Source of the DNA: Mermis nigrescens
Lineage: Eukaryota > Nematoda > Enoplea > Mermithida > Mermithidae
Assembly: GCA_036768485.1 (NCBI GenBank)
Contig: JAVLUZ010000616.1
Coordinates: 136,806-200,805 of the forward strand
DNA: 64,000 nt
Direction of reading: 5' to 3'
Below, piece after piece: positions 23,801 through 38,800 of the stretch. The notes under the pieces are model-generated. The model had not been told where the DNA came from. It ran no database searches and saw only the letters and a list, made by a program, of their open reading frames with translations. The stretch's first letter is position 1. Each line of letters begins with the position of its first letter. Position numbers and translations under genes: made by a program.

Positions 23801-26800
23801 CCCATTTTTAGCTCAAAAATTCTGAAATTATCGGCGCTCGGCGCCATACACACATTTTCTTGACCATATTTAGTTCAATTTACTCAATTTATTCAATTTT
23901 TTTCTACTTTTTTATAACGTTTTTATGTTCTAGAAAGAACGAGCATTTATTGTCTGAAACGTCAAAAATATCGTTTTCGGCGTGCACCCTATCGTTTTTT
24001 AGCCCAGGAAAGGCACTTTTTAAAAAAATTTCTAGGCCTGATTCCCCCAGAATTCCCAATGCTGTACATGTATATATCGGTACCAACTATTTTCGGGCCC
24101 AACTAAATGCAATTTAAGATTTCACTTATCCCCAGAATTCCCATGTTGTGTAAGTCTGGATCAGAGACGATTATTATGAACAATACCTATAAAATTGGAG
24201 TGTCAAATTACTAAGCTTACGTGTTATGCTAATAAATACATAATTTACTAATACGCATTTTGAAAACTACTATTAAGGAAAATGAAAAAAAGTGTAAAGT
24301 GGAAAACATAGGGTATTTTACACGACGTAAATGACGAGTGAAGCGGTAAGTCAGGAAAAAACTGAAGCTCAAGTGAAAAAATTAGGTTTACACGACATAG
24401 AAAACGAGTGAAGCGACTAATAAAAAAGAAGACTCAAGTGTAGAGTAAGAAAAATTAGGTTTACAGGATTATAAAAGACCAATGAAGCGGTCAGTATAGG
24501 GACTAAAGTGCGAAGTATAAACAATCAGGTTGAAAGGATATATGATAACGAGTGACCTATAATAAAATAAGAAAAGTGGAGTGTAAGTGATATTAAAAAA
24601 TTAGCTTTACACAGTTTAGAAAAGTAGTGAAGCGGTTAGTAAACTATAGTGTAGAGTAGAGATGTGCCAGGCCCGGCCCCGGCGCCGGGACCGGGGCCTG
24701 TAAAAACGATGAAAAATTAATGAAAATCGAACAAAATTATTCTTTTTTGCCGAATTACGCAACATCATATTTATTTATTCGAAAAAATAAGCTAAATTTC
24801 GTTTCAGGTAATCTAATAATCAAGATTTGAGTGAGCATTGAAACAATTCGATACATTCTTGAATAGCTTAGCTCAATTAGCAATTTTTATTGCGAAAATA
24901 AGCACGTTTGACCGATAATTCTTCGACAATAAAGTTTAAAATGCAAGGGACTTTCACCAGTGTCTGTAAAATTGTTTTATAAATCGATGTATGTACTTAT
25001 GTACCTTGAAAAATGCTAGGGTACGGCAACTTATTTTATCATCCAGATAGAATTATTTTGCTTTAATATGTGCGATTTTTCACTAATTTCGGGCGCTGTG
25101 CGCCAAATAATAGAGCAAATGTCTTCATTTTTGTGTGGTTTTCAATTAATTTTTTTAATATTATTTTAATTTGATTATGCATGTTCCCTAATCTTGGTAA
25201 ATGATTTTTCGTCGTACAAGCATTTTTCGCCCCTATGATTTTTTTGATATTCTAGAGGTAAGTTTTTCAAGCGTGTAGTTAATCTCTGGGTTACTTATTT
25301 CTCGTGCAATGTAATCGTAATCTTTTGTATTGTACTGTTTTGCTCGTCTATTTCTTTCATCGAATCAGCATAAATACTATCGAAAAGTCATATTCTGTTC
25401 AGCTTAGCTTATTGTTTTCTATGCCTAACAGCTATATTCACAATTATTTATTAATTTTTTGTTTATTTCTCTTTGATCTGCTTATTTTTAAGTCTTTAAT
25501 TCATTGAAGCAATATGTACATAATTGCTTACAATAGTAATACTAAGATGTTAGGTCAGTATAGAAATAATGTGGATGCTTGGTATAGCTTAATAAGTATA
25601 GGGTATATGTTTTGTACAGGCCCCGGCGCCGGGGCCCACGCCCCGGCCCCGGCAAAAAGAGCGGCCCCGGCACATCTCTAGTGTAGAGTAAAAAATAGGT
25701 TTACACGATACGGAAAACGTGTGAAGCGGTTGGTGAGAACGAAAAGTGTAAAGCGGGGGAAATGATGTTTTTAAGATAGAGAAAACGTGTAAAGCGGCTA
25801 AATTAAAATAAAAATTAAAGTGTAAAGTAGAAAAATTATTGTTTACACAAAACAAAAAACGTCTAAGGCAAGTAGTAAATGAAGAAAATAAATAAAAAAT
25901 ATAAAAAACGAGCAAAGCATTTGTTTAAATCAAAATATTAAAACACTTAGTTGGCCCACTTACTATTATCCTTGTCTCGCGCTTTGTAAACCTGCCCGTA
26001 CGTTCCTTCGCCGATTTGCATTAAAATTTCGTATTTCTCAACAAAACAACCGCCCCAGTGCGGATCGCATTTTGGCGACGAGCCAAGAATTCTGTAAGAC
26101 GAAACTGAAGCTACAGTAAGAAATAAGACAAAATTCTTGAATTTAAATTAGAAGGAAAATTAAACAAATTAAGACTCGCAAAATAAGTTAGATATTCCAT
26201 ACGAAGTTCTTCACGTATGAAGAACAGAATAAGCGTTAAGTTTAAAGCAGTTTACACCGCTCGGAATTGAGTATAGAAACAATCAAGAATATACGGCTCG
26301 TTTATGCATGCAGACATGTATATAAAACCAAGTGCGATATGAAGTTTTTAATTTTAATTTTATTCTATAAAATTAATTTAAAAAATTAATAAAATAAGAA
26401 AGATAAAGCTTTTTTCTCAAAAATTGTGAAAAAAATTAGACAACATAGAAAATACCCATCTCGTCCAATCACTCTAACATTTCCGAGCACTATATACAGT
26501 AGTACTATACGATACTTTTACGTACTGTAATTTAGAGCCGCATGTTAAATATTAGGTACCCTATTTACATTAAATCCAGTTGATTTAGGGGAAAGCCGTG
26601 GGAGCATTAATATAATTTCCCAAATTTTCCCATTTTTAATAAAAAAGAGGAAAAACTTAGCATCTGCTGAGAAAATCGTAACCTTCAATTCTGACCGAAT
26701 TCGAGAAATTTCGAAATGCATTAATTACGAAGGAAAATTTGGGGTGTTCTACGGTACGAGAGCCCAAATTTTATTAGGTGGCTGCTATTCAGCCAAAAAT

Positions 26801-29800
26801 TCATTTAGGCAGCTTCAAAGATTTAAACTCAGTTAATTCGGCAGCCTTCGACCTCAAACCTTCTCTAAAATGAATGTCCGAATAGACGATAAAAAATAAA
26901 TAAATAAATAAAAATTCATAGAAAATAATTAAAGGGTATAAAACAGAAAGTAAAAAAAAATCGGAGAAAAATAAGGCAAAAAAACAAAAAAAAACGTTGC
27001 ATCCTAAAAAATCAAACACTGACTAGGTAAATATGAAATACGGATGGGCTTACTTCGGTTTTTTGGGCGGAGTACGAGGCCTCGGTGGCTCCGGTGGGGT
27101 ACAAGGGCCCGATTTGACCCTTTTGTAAGGGTTCGATTGAAGGTCATCCATCGACGTACCTAAATTCGAACGATTGGAAACCATTAACATCACTAATATA
27201 TATGATGCGGATTTTTTAGGCCGAAAAAATTAATAAAAATTGTGTGCCTCCGAACTATGAAAGTTCATTTACAATTCATATTGATAATCGGATTCCCCAT
27301 CATTCATTCAAAACGTATCTCTGATTTTTTCGTAATTCTAGATGCAGCTGGTAATGAGAAAAAATATACCTTTTGCCTATACCTTTTTTGGGATAGCCTT
27401 CAAAAAGTATATATATACCCTTCAACACACAATGACACATAAGAGTCATGTTTGAAAGATAAACTCTAATGGACTTGATCAGGCCAGTAAAGAGGATTTT
27501 ATTTCGGGGGGGGGGCGAAAATTTTGAGGTCAAATGTCTCGAAAAACCATTGAGAGATGGGCAAAAATAATATCATTTTTGAGCATATCTCAACGAGCTC
27601 TAAGCAATGGTTCGAAAAATTTCAAGGAAAATTTCTTAAAATTTTTCACATTGTTCCATACTCTTATTACACAAATCTATCGTTTAAACAATCTACACAA
27701 CTAATTTCATTATTCAATCGACGAATAATGTCCTAACTTCTGTCTTTGTAATTAATCTTTGTCATTTACAAAGAAAAACAAAACAAAAAATGAATAATTA
27801 GGCGCGAAGCGCCGGAAAAATTTGACATGTTCTACATGTCTAACTCAAATTTGAGCGGTTTTGGGTGGGCTAGAAGGCAAAAACTATACATAAACGATAA
27901 ATCCGGCGCGAAACGCCGAAAAATTTTTCAGTTTACTAGCTCAAAAGTACGCTGAGAACCTATTTTGGTGGTGTTTTAGACCTACTTTGAGAATTTTCCA
28001 TTCCTTACTTTGGATGAGCCTTGTGTTTTAAAAATTATTTTTCATTTCCGGGGAGGGGGCGGCCCCGCCCCCCTGAATACGGCCCTGGACATGATTAATA
28101 CGCTTAAGCAGCCATATTGGATAAGAGTTAGTAGTAAATAAGTGCCGCATCTACATGCTAAGTAGCAGTTATGTAAGTAAAAATATCGATTTTCCCGATG
28201 CTCACAGGTGCCGCAGTCATAGGCGGGCCGTCCCAAATTTGGGGCATTTTTTGCATGATAATCGCTTTTGTGCAAAGAAGCTTAAATGAGAGAATCAATA
28301 TATCATTTGAAAGAGCTTTTTGAGGACTACAAATCAATGTAATTCAAAGTATAGAAAGCTCGAAATCAGAGGAGCACAAGATCTCTAAAGTTGCACCCCA
28401 AAACTTACCCTTTTTCATTACAGTATATCTCCACAAAATATCTTCCTATTTCCGCTCAAAATATATTGGTTTTGTAGATCTAGATCTGATCTTTTAGATA
28501 AGACCGAAATGAACAATCAGCTTAGAATAGGTAAAGTGCAGTGTATCCCTAAACTTGCGTCCCATTTCTGGGACAGCCCATAATAAAGGCTTAAAAAGAG
28601 CTTTCCAACGATTTTATTGAAATTCCGGAAGATGGCAAAATTTCTCGGGCTTTAACCCTCCCCCAAAATATATGGCGTTCACCGATTCACTTACCTCTGC
28701 CGTTAAAAAATCCTTCTGCAAAACAATAATTGGCTAGTTAAGTGGACTTGACTAAATTTAAGTAAATCGGCTTATTCATAAAAACACAATGAAATCTTAT
28801 GCATAAAGGATCACGAAAATAATCTCAGCCGAGAAAGAGTTCTGCCAGTATTCACAGGTGGGCAATGCCGCGCCACCCGCGCCACCGGGTGGCGCCTGAA
28901 GGCACTTCGGTACCTTCAGAACCCCAGCTGGGTGGCGCCAGGAAAAAACAGGTTTTGATTGGGGGGGGTAGAATTTTCGACCCAAAAATAAAAAAATGAG
29001 AAAATGATACAACCAACCAACTAGCCAACCAACCAAGCAACCAACCAATTAACCGGCCAACTAACCAACCAAATAACCAACTAAGCCAACTAGCCAACCA
29101 AACTACCATCTACCCAACCAAACAACTAACCAACCAACCAACCAACCTCAACAAAAGAGACCCCAGTACCTTCAGAACCAGAATCCATTGCCCAGGTATG
29201 CCAGTATTTCTAACTTTTTACATAAGACTCATATTAATAAAATTTAGCGACTTTCGCGGCAGTTTAAAAAACACATTTCGGCGGAATTTTATTTTTTTGG
29301 TCCTTACAAATACGTCTTGTATGAGTCGCAGCAGGGGAAATAGGAAATCCTTCCACCCTAAGTTGGTCGCCCTCCCCCGTAAGGAAATTTTTGACCCTCC
29401 CCCATTTTTAGGTAAAATTTGCTCTTTTGACCATCTTACATGCTTTTTTTTGCCATTTTATGGCCAAAAAAACTGGATAGTTATTTACTCCCTCCCCCAC
29501 CCAAAGTTTTGATCTGTGCGCCGGATTTTCGCCCGCATTAAAAAATTTTCAAAATCTAAATCTTTTTACTACATATACGTTAGGAAAAACTTTAAAAACT
29601 CATAATTTTACTCGAGGAATCTCGTAAAACCGGATCAAGTCATGCAAAATTAAAATTTGCCTTTTTTGAATGACATCGCCTCCAATGACTTTCAGCGAAT
29701 AGGTAAATTACGACCATATAATTATTTACAGTATGATAATTCTGGCGAGGGACAGGCCAGCTCAAAAGAAATTTGCTAGGTCAAATTTCTAGGCTTCAAA

Positions 29801-32800
29801 ACGATCGAATAAGAACCAGAAATTGAATTTTCGACCATTCTAATTTCTCACGACACCTACTCCTTTTTGTGAAGTGCAAATGGACCGAAAATTTCGAACA
29901 CAGACGTAAACCGACAAAAACTTGATATACAGAGTGGATCAAAGATTTTTAGGAAGACAAAAACTGTGAAAAGGGTGTTAAATTCCCAATCCAAAAAGTT
30001 TGGGGGTGTACACAATGTAAAAAGACTTTTGGAGATCATCTTTGAGCACGTAGAAAGGGAACTTGTACAATGAAAAACGCTGCCCCCACTTTTGGAGAAC
30101 ATCGAATTTTTCGACCATTTTTTAGGCGCTTTTGGGCCGAAAATTGGAGGCCATATATCCCCCTCCCCACCTACCCTAAAAATGGCCGGGGACCCCAACG
30201 AAAATTTCGAGGCATTTAGATAAATGCTATTTACTTACCGTTTTTCGACATACCTCTACTGAAGAAAATTATTAGCATATTGGTTGAAATAGGCCCATAT
30301 CCAGGGATCCGGCTGAGGGGGAGGGTGCCCGGACCCAACGCAAATTGGTCTTTAAAGCGGATAATTCGCCGGGATGGCTCACAAAAACCCCGTTTTTCGA
30401 GGTTTCTTGACATGCTCTATACATTAACATCATAAAACTCAAACTTTTTGAAAAAATACTCAAAAGGCGATAAAAAAGTCATTTTTTGGTCACGCATGAA
30501 CTAAACCGATAGAAAATACATCACATCCGGGGCGAGGCGCCGAAAATTTGAAGATGTTACGTCAACGACATTCAATTTTTCCATCTTTCCGTCCATTATC
30601 TTACCCCTCAAAAATTTTTTCCGGCCATAGGGGAGGGGCGCCTCCCCCGCCCCGCCCCCTTGAATACGGCCCTAGGTTGAAGCCTAGAGAGGGTATACAC
30701 TCATTACTACTAAGCGCAAAAAGTGCATACCGTCAAATGGGTGAGCCAATTGATGACCAGGCACGTAGCTGGCCGTCCTATTTTGGGGGGACCAACACCA
30801 ATTTTTGGGGGGACTAAGCCTAAAAAGGCCAAAAATAGCACAAAATAACGTTTAAAAAGTCCTTTCTTCCCGACTTTTCTGAATTTTGAGGGGTCCGAAC
30901 CCCCCCCCCATTCCCCCCAGAAATGCGTGCCTGTTGATGGCAGAACCGCACAAACTTTTGGGGTTTGAATAATATCAAAGTATGTTGTAAACAAATCGCC
31001 TTAGCGCCAAAACCGCTGGCAGGTGGATAATATTTCTTACACAATTCAAGCAACAACATTTTGACTTATCTAATGAAAGTTGATTTGAAATATTTTATTA
31101 GAATTTGCGAAGCTATAACCTAGAAGATGGGGGTATAGCCAGTGATCGGACCGAGGCCTCGGCCTCGGCCTCGGCATTTTTGGAGCCTCGGCCTCGGCGC
31201 CGAGGGCGAAGCTAAAAAGTGCCGAGGCGCCGAGGCTTAAACTCAAATTTGAATAAGTTTAATATATCCGTTGAATATTAACGATTTAGAATACATCCGC
31301 AGTACACAGGCTATTTTTTACCTATAGACTTTTCTTATGGTTTTACTCGCGTACCCAGTTACACCAAGTTACATATAGCAAAGTGCCAATTTATTATTCA
31401 TGTGATGACTTAGTTTTAATTCTCATGCTCGCTACATGGATCGGAAACACACATTCCCAAAGGGGGGGTGAGGGAGGGTTATAACCCTCCTCTCAAGGTA
31501 CAAGACTCAAGTCACTGTCAGACGATTTTTGGTGCAAACCTTTTGAATAATTTTTGAAGTTAATTTTTACTATGGCAAAAGTGCAGCTAACTATTAGAAT
31601 TTCACGAAGTGATACAGTATTTTTGAATGTAAGCAAGAGTAAATAGACAAACTATCACTATGAAGCATGCATGCAACAGCTCAAAATTTTTGTAAGGGGC
31701 TCCTCGGCATAGATGTAACGGCTTGAAATTTCGGGTAGGGGTCCCTGGCCATTTTTAGAAGGAGGGGGATTAGCGACTCTAATCTTATGTCAAAAATAAC
31801 AAAAGCACCTAAAAATAGCCAACAAAGAGCAAATTTTCGCCAAAAGTGGGGAGGGTGGGTTGACGTTGGAGGGAAGGGTGTGGGGAGGATGTCCAACCCT
31901 GGGTAAATGGGGAATTCCCCAAACCCCCTGTTACACGTATGGTTTTCGGCCATTTTTATGGGAGAGGGGGTAAATGATAACGAATTTTCGGCCGAAAATC
32001 GCAAAAATGCACCTAAAAATGGCCAACAAATGCAGGTTTTGCCAAAAATCAATTTCGGCTCGTGCATTTTTTTGGAGCCATTTTTATACAATGTTAAAAT
32101 ACTTTCTTGGACAAAGTGATATTAATTATATCGTTTTTCAGTATATTTTAGAAAATTTCAAACAGATTTTGGCGCTTCGCGCAAAATATCGCTAATATAC
32201 TGTATTTAGATTGAAGCAGGGGAAATAAACACTCCAAAATCAATTTTTGTGTAGGTAATCTAGGCATCTTTATGCAGATTTAAAAATGTTTTGTATCTAT
32301 TTATACTGTTTTTAAAAAATTTTATGCAAAATAAGTACTATTTAATAACTTAGCACTTTTTTGCCGTTCAAAGAAAAAATTGACTAATTTATCCTGATGT
32401 TGCATTGGATTTCTACGCACAGTAGTGCTTATTACAAGATTTAATTGGCATATTACAATATCTGTAATATTTCTGATTTTGTAGTACAAGTTGTTTATAG
32501 CTTTCTCAGTCGAATTTTATGTGTAAATTTCATCAAAAGCTGATAAAAATTTGCGCTTCGCGCCGAACTAATATTATCAACTAAATTCAAGCCGAGTTAT
32601 CACATTAAGGGCCACGTTTTTTTGTATTCGGCAAAGATTTTTCATAATGTACAGAATCTTTTCAGGACCATCTGCATACACAAAGATTTTTGGAGAGACA
32701 AAAACTGTGAAAAGGTTTAAAATTTCCGAAAATTTTCGGCGCATCAGTAATTGTCTGTCCTATATATCTTTAAAATAGTAGAATTTGCATTTAGAATGGA

Positions 32801-35800
32801 AAAATGTCAAATATTCAGAAACCCAGGAATTAGCTAAGATACACTACCAGAGGTCCACAAACCCTGTTTTACCACACTAAATCGCTACTGTACCATACTA
32901 TAATAGTACACAAAAATTTGCATGTACAAAATGTTCGAAGACTTTTGGATACCATCTCTGTACACGTAAAACGGTATCTTGCACAGAAAAACACTGTTTA
33001 GGACTGCATGCCGGTCGCAGGTCACACACTGGCAGTATGCAAAAATGTGTATGTTTAAAAATATATTTATATAAATTATCTACAAAAATTTGTTCGCTCA
33101 TACAAAGACACTACTTAATTTACTGGTCCCCCATTTCGGGATTTCACCCTTCCCTCATCTCTGAACCTTGGGAAACTATGACCGGAAAGTACAGAGCAGT
33201 TTCCGTCATATTACCTGCCACACCAGAATTGGATGACTGAAAAAACGTGTTTAAATATGCATTACTGCAAAAGCGAGCACAACAATGGCTACAGTTCTGT
33301 CTTTACTTATCTTATTTCGTTTGTTCGTTTATTTCTTCAACAGTGTTTCCTTATTTATAGTAATAAAAGTTTTTAAGTGCTTGTTCAGCCATATTTTATA
33401 AACTTTTCCAAGTCTTCATCAAAGGCAACTTGTCAAATTAAGTATGTTTTCATGCTGCTGACTTTATTCAATAAATCCTTCACACATTTAATCAACTATC
33501 ATTGAAAATAAAAATGAATTGTTTGTACATTCTGATAAAGTGTTTAATATTACGATTATTCTCTAGCTCATGTGCACACAAAATATTCTAAAAATTACTA
33601 TTTATGGGTATAGGTATATAAAAGCTTGACCCTCGGCATTACCCTCGGCCTCGGCCTCGGCCGAGGCAAAGTTTTAAGTCACCTCGGCCTCGGCCGAGGG
33701 TCCAAAAGTACCCTCGGTCCGATCGCAAGGTATAGCCACGCCACAGCATTTGTTAAAAGAGCTGAAATTCCGCGAGGGTCGAACAATGAACCTTAAGGTT
33801 TAACACAGCTCAAAGAATTAACGTCAATCTGGCCGAATTACAATCATTCAAACAATATGCAACCGACAGAATTCCCAACACGCAGCAGTGTAAGCAAGCA
33901 ATATGGCCGTTTACACTAAACGAACTGACAGCGTAAACACGCATTTTTGTGAAAGAATTTTGAAAGCATTAGTAACTCTATATACTACTTTGCAAAAATG
34001 AGTAAGCCCGATGAAACAATTTTATTCGTGAGAAATAAAGCAGTTAAAACAAAGCGATAAGCAAATCCAAAGCGATCCGAGAAAAAGCAAGCAAACGAAG
34101 TAAAAAAAATTAAACCAACAAGCACCGAAGCAACAACAAGCCATGCTAAAAATACCCGAGTCAAGCATCAGAGCTTCGAAAATTTTACTTTTCTGTGTAA
34201 AAAAACAGTAAAATTTTCGGTGGTTCGCGTCATATACTAATTTTTCTAATTAGATTTCGGATTTTTTCAATATTTTTTTTACGTTTTTATGCTCTATAAA
34301 GAGTTTTTCACGCGTATCAACCATTCTTTGGTCCAAAAAAGACATTTCATTTCAAAATTTCAAACCACCCCTTCCTTGCCCTTAAATTACCATGGTGTGC
34401 ATGTCTAGTCGATAAACGCTCTAAAAGACAATTATTTTTGCCTATTTCGAGGTAATTTAAGAAATGTCAAACTTAAAACTTTCAGTCACCCAAATTCAAA
34501 AGGATAGTTAAGTGCAGACATGCACGTGGGGAGAGGGGTTGGGGGTCTAGACCCCCAGAATGAAAACAATGGAAAATTTTGTGAAGAAAATGAGGCAAAA
34601 TAAGGCCAAAAACAGATGAAAATAGAAAAATTTTCTTCAAAAGTGCTTCAAATTGACCAGAAACTGTGTAATAATGTAGTTTTAAGGCATTTTAGCGCTT
34701 ATACCGGTTTTTGAGGTCATTTTGGCCCAAAAAACTCAATTTTTTACCCTCCCCCAGATCGGTCGATCCCTCCCCCTCAGATCGGCCATGCTGTGATTCT
34801 ATGGTTTCGTGTTTGCTTGCTTGTGCACTATACGGAACATTCTTTAAATTACGAACATCAGAATCAGTTTCCTTTTTCGATTTGCAATCAAAACCACGGT
34901 TTTTTTGTATTCGGCAAAGATTTTTCCCGATATACAAAGACTTTTCGGGACCGTCTTTGTACATGTACAAAGATCTTTGGGAAGACAAAAATTGCAAAAA
35001 AGGTCTGAAATTCGCAAAAGTTTTCGTCGCTTCGCGCCGAAATGAGTAATTGTGTGTTCTATATATCTTTATAATGGCAGAAATTGCATTTCAAAAGGAA
35101 AAATGTCAAATTTTTCGCGTTTCGCGCCGATTTGAGACGACTATTAGTGATTTTTGCCCTCAGAAACCCAGAAATTTAGCTAAAATACAATACCAAAGGT
35201 CGAACAACTCTGTTTTGGCCGCACTTAAATCGCTACTGTACCATATAATATAGTACCCAAAAATTTGTGTGTACGAAATGTACAAACGACTTCTAAGGAC
35301 CATCTTTGTACATGTACAAACGGACCTTGTACAAAGAAAACACTGGCCCACAACCAAAAATATTAAGTACTCGTATAAAGGGAAGCCGCAAGCATAACTC
35401 ATCGAACAAAAAGCAAGGCAACCGATGAAAGACTGATACGCAACACGATACAATAATACGGCAAAAACAAGTGAACAGGTTATTGCGGTGTAAAGTGATC
35501 GAGCCGTAATCGTGCAAAGCGAGAGTGGCGAAAAATAAATGATACTCGTACATGCATTGGCAAAATTTCCTTCCAAAGTCGGCCATCTCAAATTAAACAC
35601 AAATACGACGGGTTGCTTATGGGACATTTATTTTCCCCATCTTTCTGAAAAAGGTAATGTTAGTGTCAAGAATCTACCGGAATTTTAGTATTTTATATTC
35701 TTTTTGCCCGTAAAGCACCTACGTAAAACTCAAAATAATATTCAGCAGCGGTATTGAAAAAATTTTCTGAGGCGCTTCGCACCAGATTGACGGATTTATT

Positions 35801-38800
35801 CATTGTTTATCGTTAAAACAAAGTAACCATACATGATCTTAGGGGTTTGGGAAGGGGTTCACACCCCCCCAAGAAAAATTTTCACCCCCTCATCCCAGCA
35901 TTTGCGATTTTCGAAAAGTTTCCGAAAATTTCCTATAAATTCGTAGAAAAGGTGCTTTTTTAAGCATTTTTAGTTACCTATTTGCTCAAAAGTATCAAAT
36001 TTTCGGCGCTTCGCGCCTTAAACTCATGTTTTGAATATATTTTGTTCAATCTGTTCGTCGAGATTTGTTTTCTATGCTTTATCAAGATATGAGCATCTTC
36101 AGAAACACCGAAAACGAAGTTTTTGACGAGTATCCATCATTTTTGGGCCAAAAAGGCACTTTAAAATTTGAACCACCCCCTCCCACAGTATTCCCAAGCT
36201 GTGCATGTCTAAATAAAGTAGCACAGTGAAAGGGAACTAAAGGACGGTCTAAAAATTGCGACTTTATCGCATAAAAACGTGTTATATTAGACAATTTCTA
36301 TTTATTTTGTCATTTGACGTGCAATAAACATGAGCACAATATTTGCTGGTCCCGAATTCTGTCAAGTTTTCTACTCGTTTGCTGCCGACCCTCAACATAA
36401 GAGTCGTCTATTTCCTTTCGTAAAGTTTTGAAGAATGGCTGATTTTTTAAGCATTCTAACCGCCAAACATCAAAGAAATGAATTTTTTGGGTACAAAAAC
36501 ACTTGTCCAGAAACTTACTGGGCTGATCATAACATTCTTGCGTTAATATGACATGTAGCTGTTTCCCAAGTCTGGGCTGCTTTTTACTATTATTAATCTT
36601 TATTTTAATTCTTTTTTTATTAACACTTTTTCGAGCGTTTTTTGCTTTTATGCGACTCACGGATCAAAAAGTATAGATTTTTCGGCCCTTCGAGTCGAAT
36701 AGCAATTTCAAGCGTTAATTTTTTATTTTTCTGAAATATTTTAAATGTTCTAGAAAAAGCGCTTGGTTTATGGATTAAAAAAGGCGTTTTTAAAAGAAAT
36801 TTGGGGCAGTTTAAACTCCCTAAGATTTCCGTACTGTAAATTTTTTTAATTGTCATTGTGCAACCCACACATGCACACTGGGAAGGGTATGATGCGAGGG
36901 GTATCCACCACACCTGGGCGTGGGGGTTTGGGGTATGTAGCCCCGAAAAACCAAAATACCCCCAGAATTCAATTTTTGAAATTTTTTTCGTTTTTTTCGC
37001 AATTTTTTGATGCCAATGGATAGTGCTCGATGAGAAACGTCGAAAAATCGTGTTTTTTCGCCATACCACCATTTTTAAGGCCATTTTTTGACCTTTGAAA
37101 AATCTTGCAACCCCCCCCTCAGAATTTTCTTGCTGCCCACGTATGGTATCCACCTGGCAGGACTTCAGAAAAACTAACCCCCTCAGGACATTTTGGAACC
37201 TAGACCTATTTCTCGAACCACGAAAAAGCGTAAACAGACGTCTAATAGCATAATTTCAATTACGTAGTTATTTTTCTAGCATTAAACTCATACATTCAGT
37301 CATTCAAGCACTTTCTCCCATTATTTCGTATAAATTTGACGTTAAAGGTCATTCCATCGTCCTACTTGTTATTATTTCATTGACATCAAATAAAGTACCA
37401 AAATTTGACATCAAATAATAAAAAATAACTTATCCACCCTTCCCCCAAGCTAACTCAGTTTACCCCTCAGCAGAGCTTTTGACCGTGTGCATGAATGGTG
37501 CAACCCCCTAAAGTACATACAGTTCTCGCCATGAAATTTGAACAATAAAGAACGGATTGAGTTTACTTAGGAACTTAGGAACGCTTTTTTCAAAACCTAA
37601 TCGCCGGAGACCTAAAGAGTATCCTGACACGCTTTACTTTAAGAAAACGCGACATAAACGATAAACGATTAGGTCGGACCATTTACGACTCAAAGCGCGA
37701 TCTTAAATAGACGCATGATGATAGTGTGCGTGTGCGCCTTACGTACACAATATCATATGCATATGAATTTCACGTGTATAATCAATATTAATATGCTCTA
37801 CGCGCGCTGAGTCGTACACGGTCCGACCCAAGCGTTTAGGTCGCGTTTTCTTAAAGTAAAACGTGTCAGGATCAGACGTCTTCGGGTGGGGGGGGTTGAA
37901 CCACCAGAATGGCAACTGACCATTCAAGAGTATGGGGGTGAGGAAGGGGTACTACTCCCCCTGAACTCCTGAACCTGAAAATTGATAGCTAAACAGCCAT
38001 TTTGGCCGAAAAAACATTGCCATAAAGCCTTTTTGGTTCAGAAAACGAGCCATGTATATCATTTCTGGGCTCAGAAAACTAGCTATGTAGTCTCTTTTGA
38101 ACTCAGAAACATACGGTATGAGCTCAGAAATGCAATATAGTTGTCTTCGCTGAGTATTAAAAGGATCTATAGCTATTTCCTCGACACCATAGGGCTAAAT
38201 AGCTATTCTTAGTCAAAAAAAGGCTATATAGCTAAGCATGTGAGTCCAAAAAGACTTTAAAGCTAGTTTTCTGAGCCCAAAAAGGCTATATACATACGAA
38301 TCACTTAGCTATCTACCAATTTTCGGTTTTCATTCCTCCCAGAAAGTTTGACCTTGCGCACCTATATGCAACTGACCCCCTAGAATTACCGATTTTATTG
38401 TGAAAGTTGTAAAAAGTGTGCCTCTTTAAGCGATTTTAGCCCATTTTTGACTCAAAAATCTCTGATTTTCGGCGCTTCGCGCCAACCACACATTTTATAC
38501 CATACTTTGTTCAATTTATTCAATTTTTTAATGTCTTGTTTTTATAATCTAAAAAGAAGTAGCATTGTCTGAAACGTCAGAAACAGCGTTTTTGACGTGA
38601 ACCCATCGATTTTAGCCCAAAAAGGGCACTTTTGAAAAAATTTTGGGCCTGACCCCCATCCCTCCAGAATTCCCATGCTGCACATGTGTGGTCAGGATAC
38701 TCTTTAGGCCTCTGGCGATTAGGTCGTGAAAAAGCGTTCCTAAATAAACTCAATCGATTCTTTATTGTTCAAATTTTAAGGCGAGCACTGTAGCGACAAT

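Larger units (their letters stand above)
21913..25963 (-). other. Cdk12: Cdk12 intron 9
   Basis: 4051 bp, GTAAGT...AAG. It holds elements G (22161), A (22686), a broken A followed by B (23345-24080), and a GTGTAAAGTG minisatellite split by element M (24290-25915). 22440-22680 and 23080-23330 show nothing recognised. Confidence 0.85.
31140..33728. mobile_element. Family N element, 2.6 kb, TSD GGTATAGC, CCTCGG arrays at ends
   Basis: CAGTGATCGGACC and, inverted, TTGCGATCGGACC, with a perfect duplication GGTATAGC (31132-31139 and 33729-33736). Each end carries tandem CCTCGG/CCGAGG hexamers (31151-31235 and 33641-33720). The middle includes later G and E insertions and a stretch shared with the element at 51553-52647. 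No transposase frame is visible. Confidence 0.88.

Noticed and set aside
28797..29109. Trp-Leu-Val-Gly repeat open frames
   Set aside because: Translation of the CCAA microsatellite inside element P.
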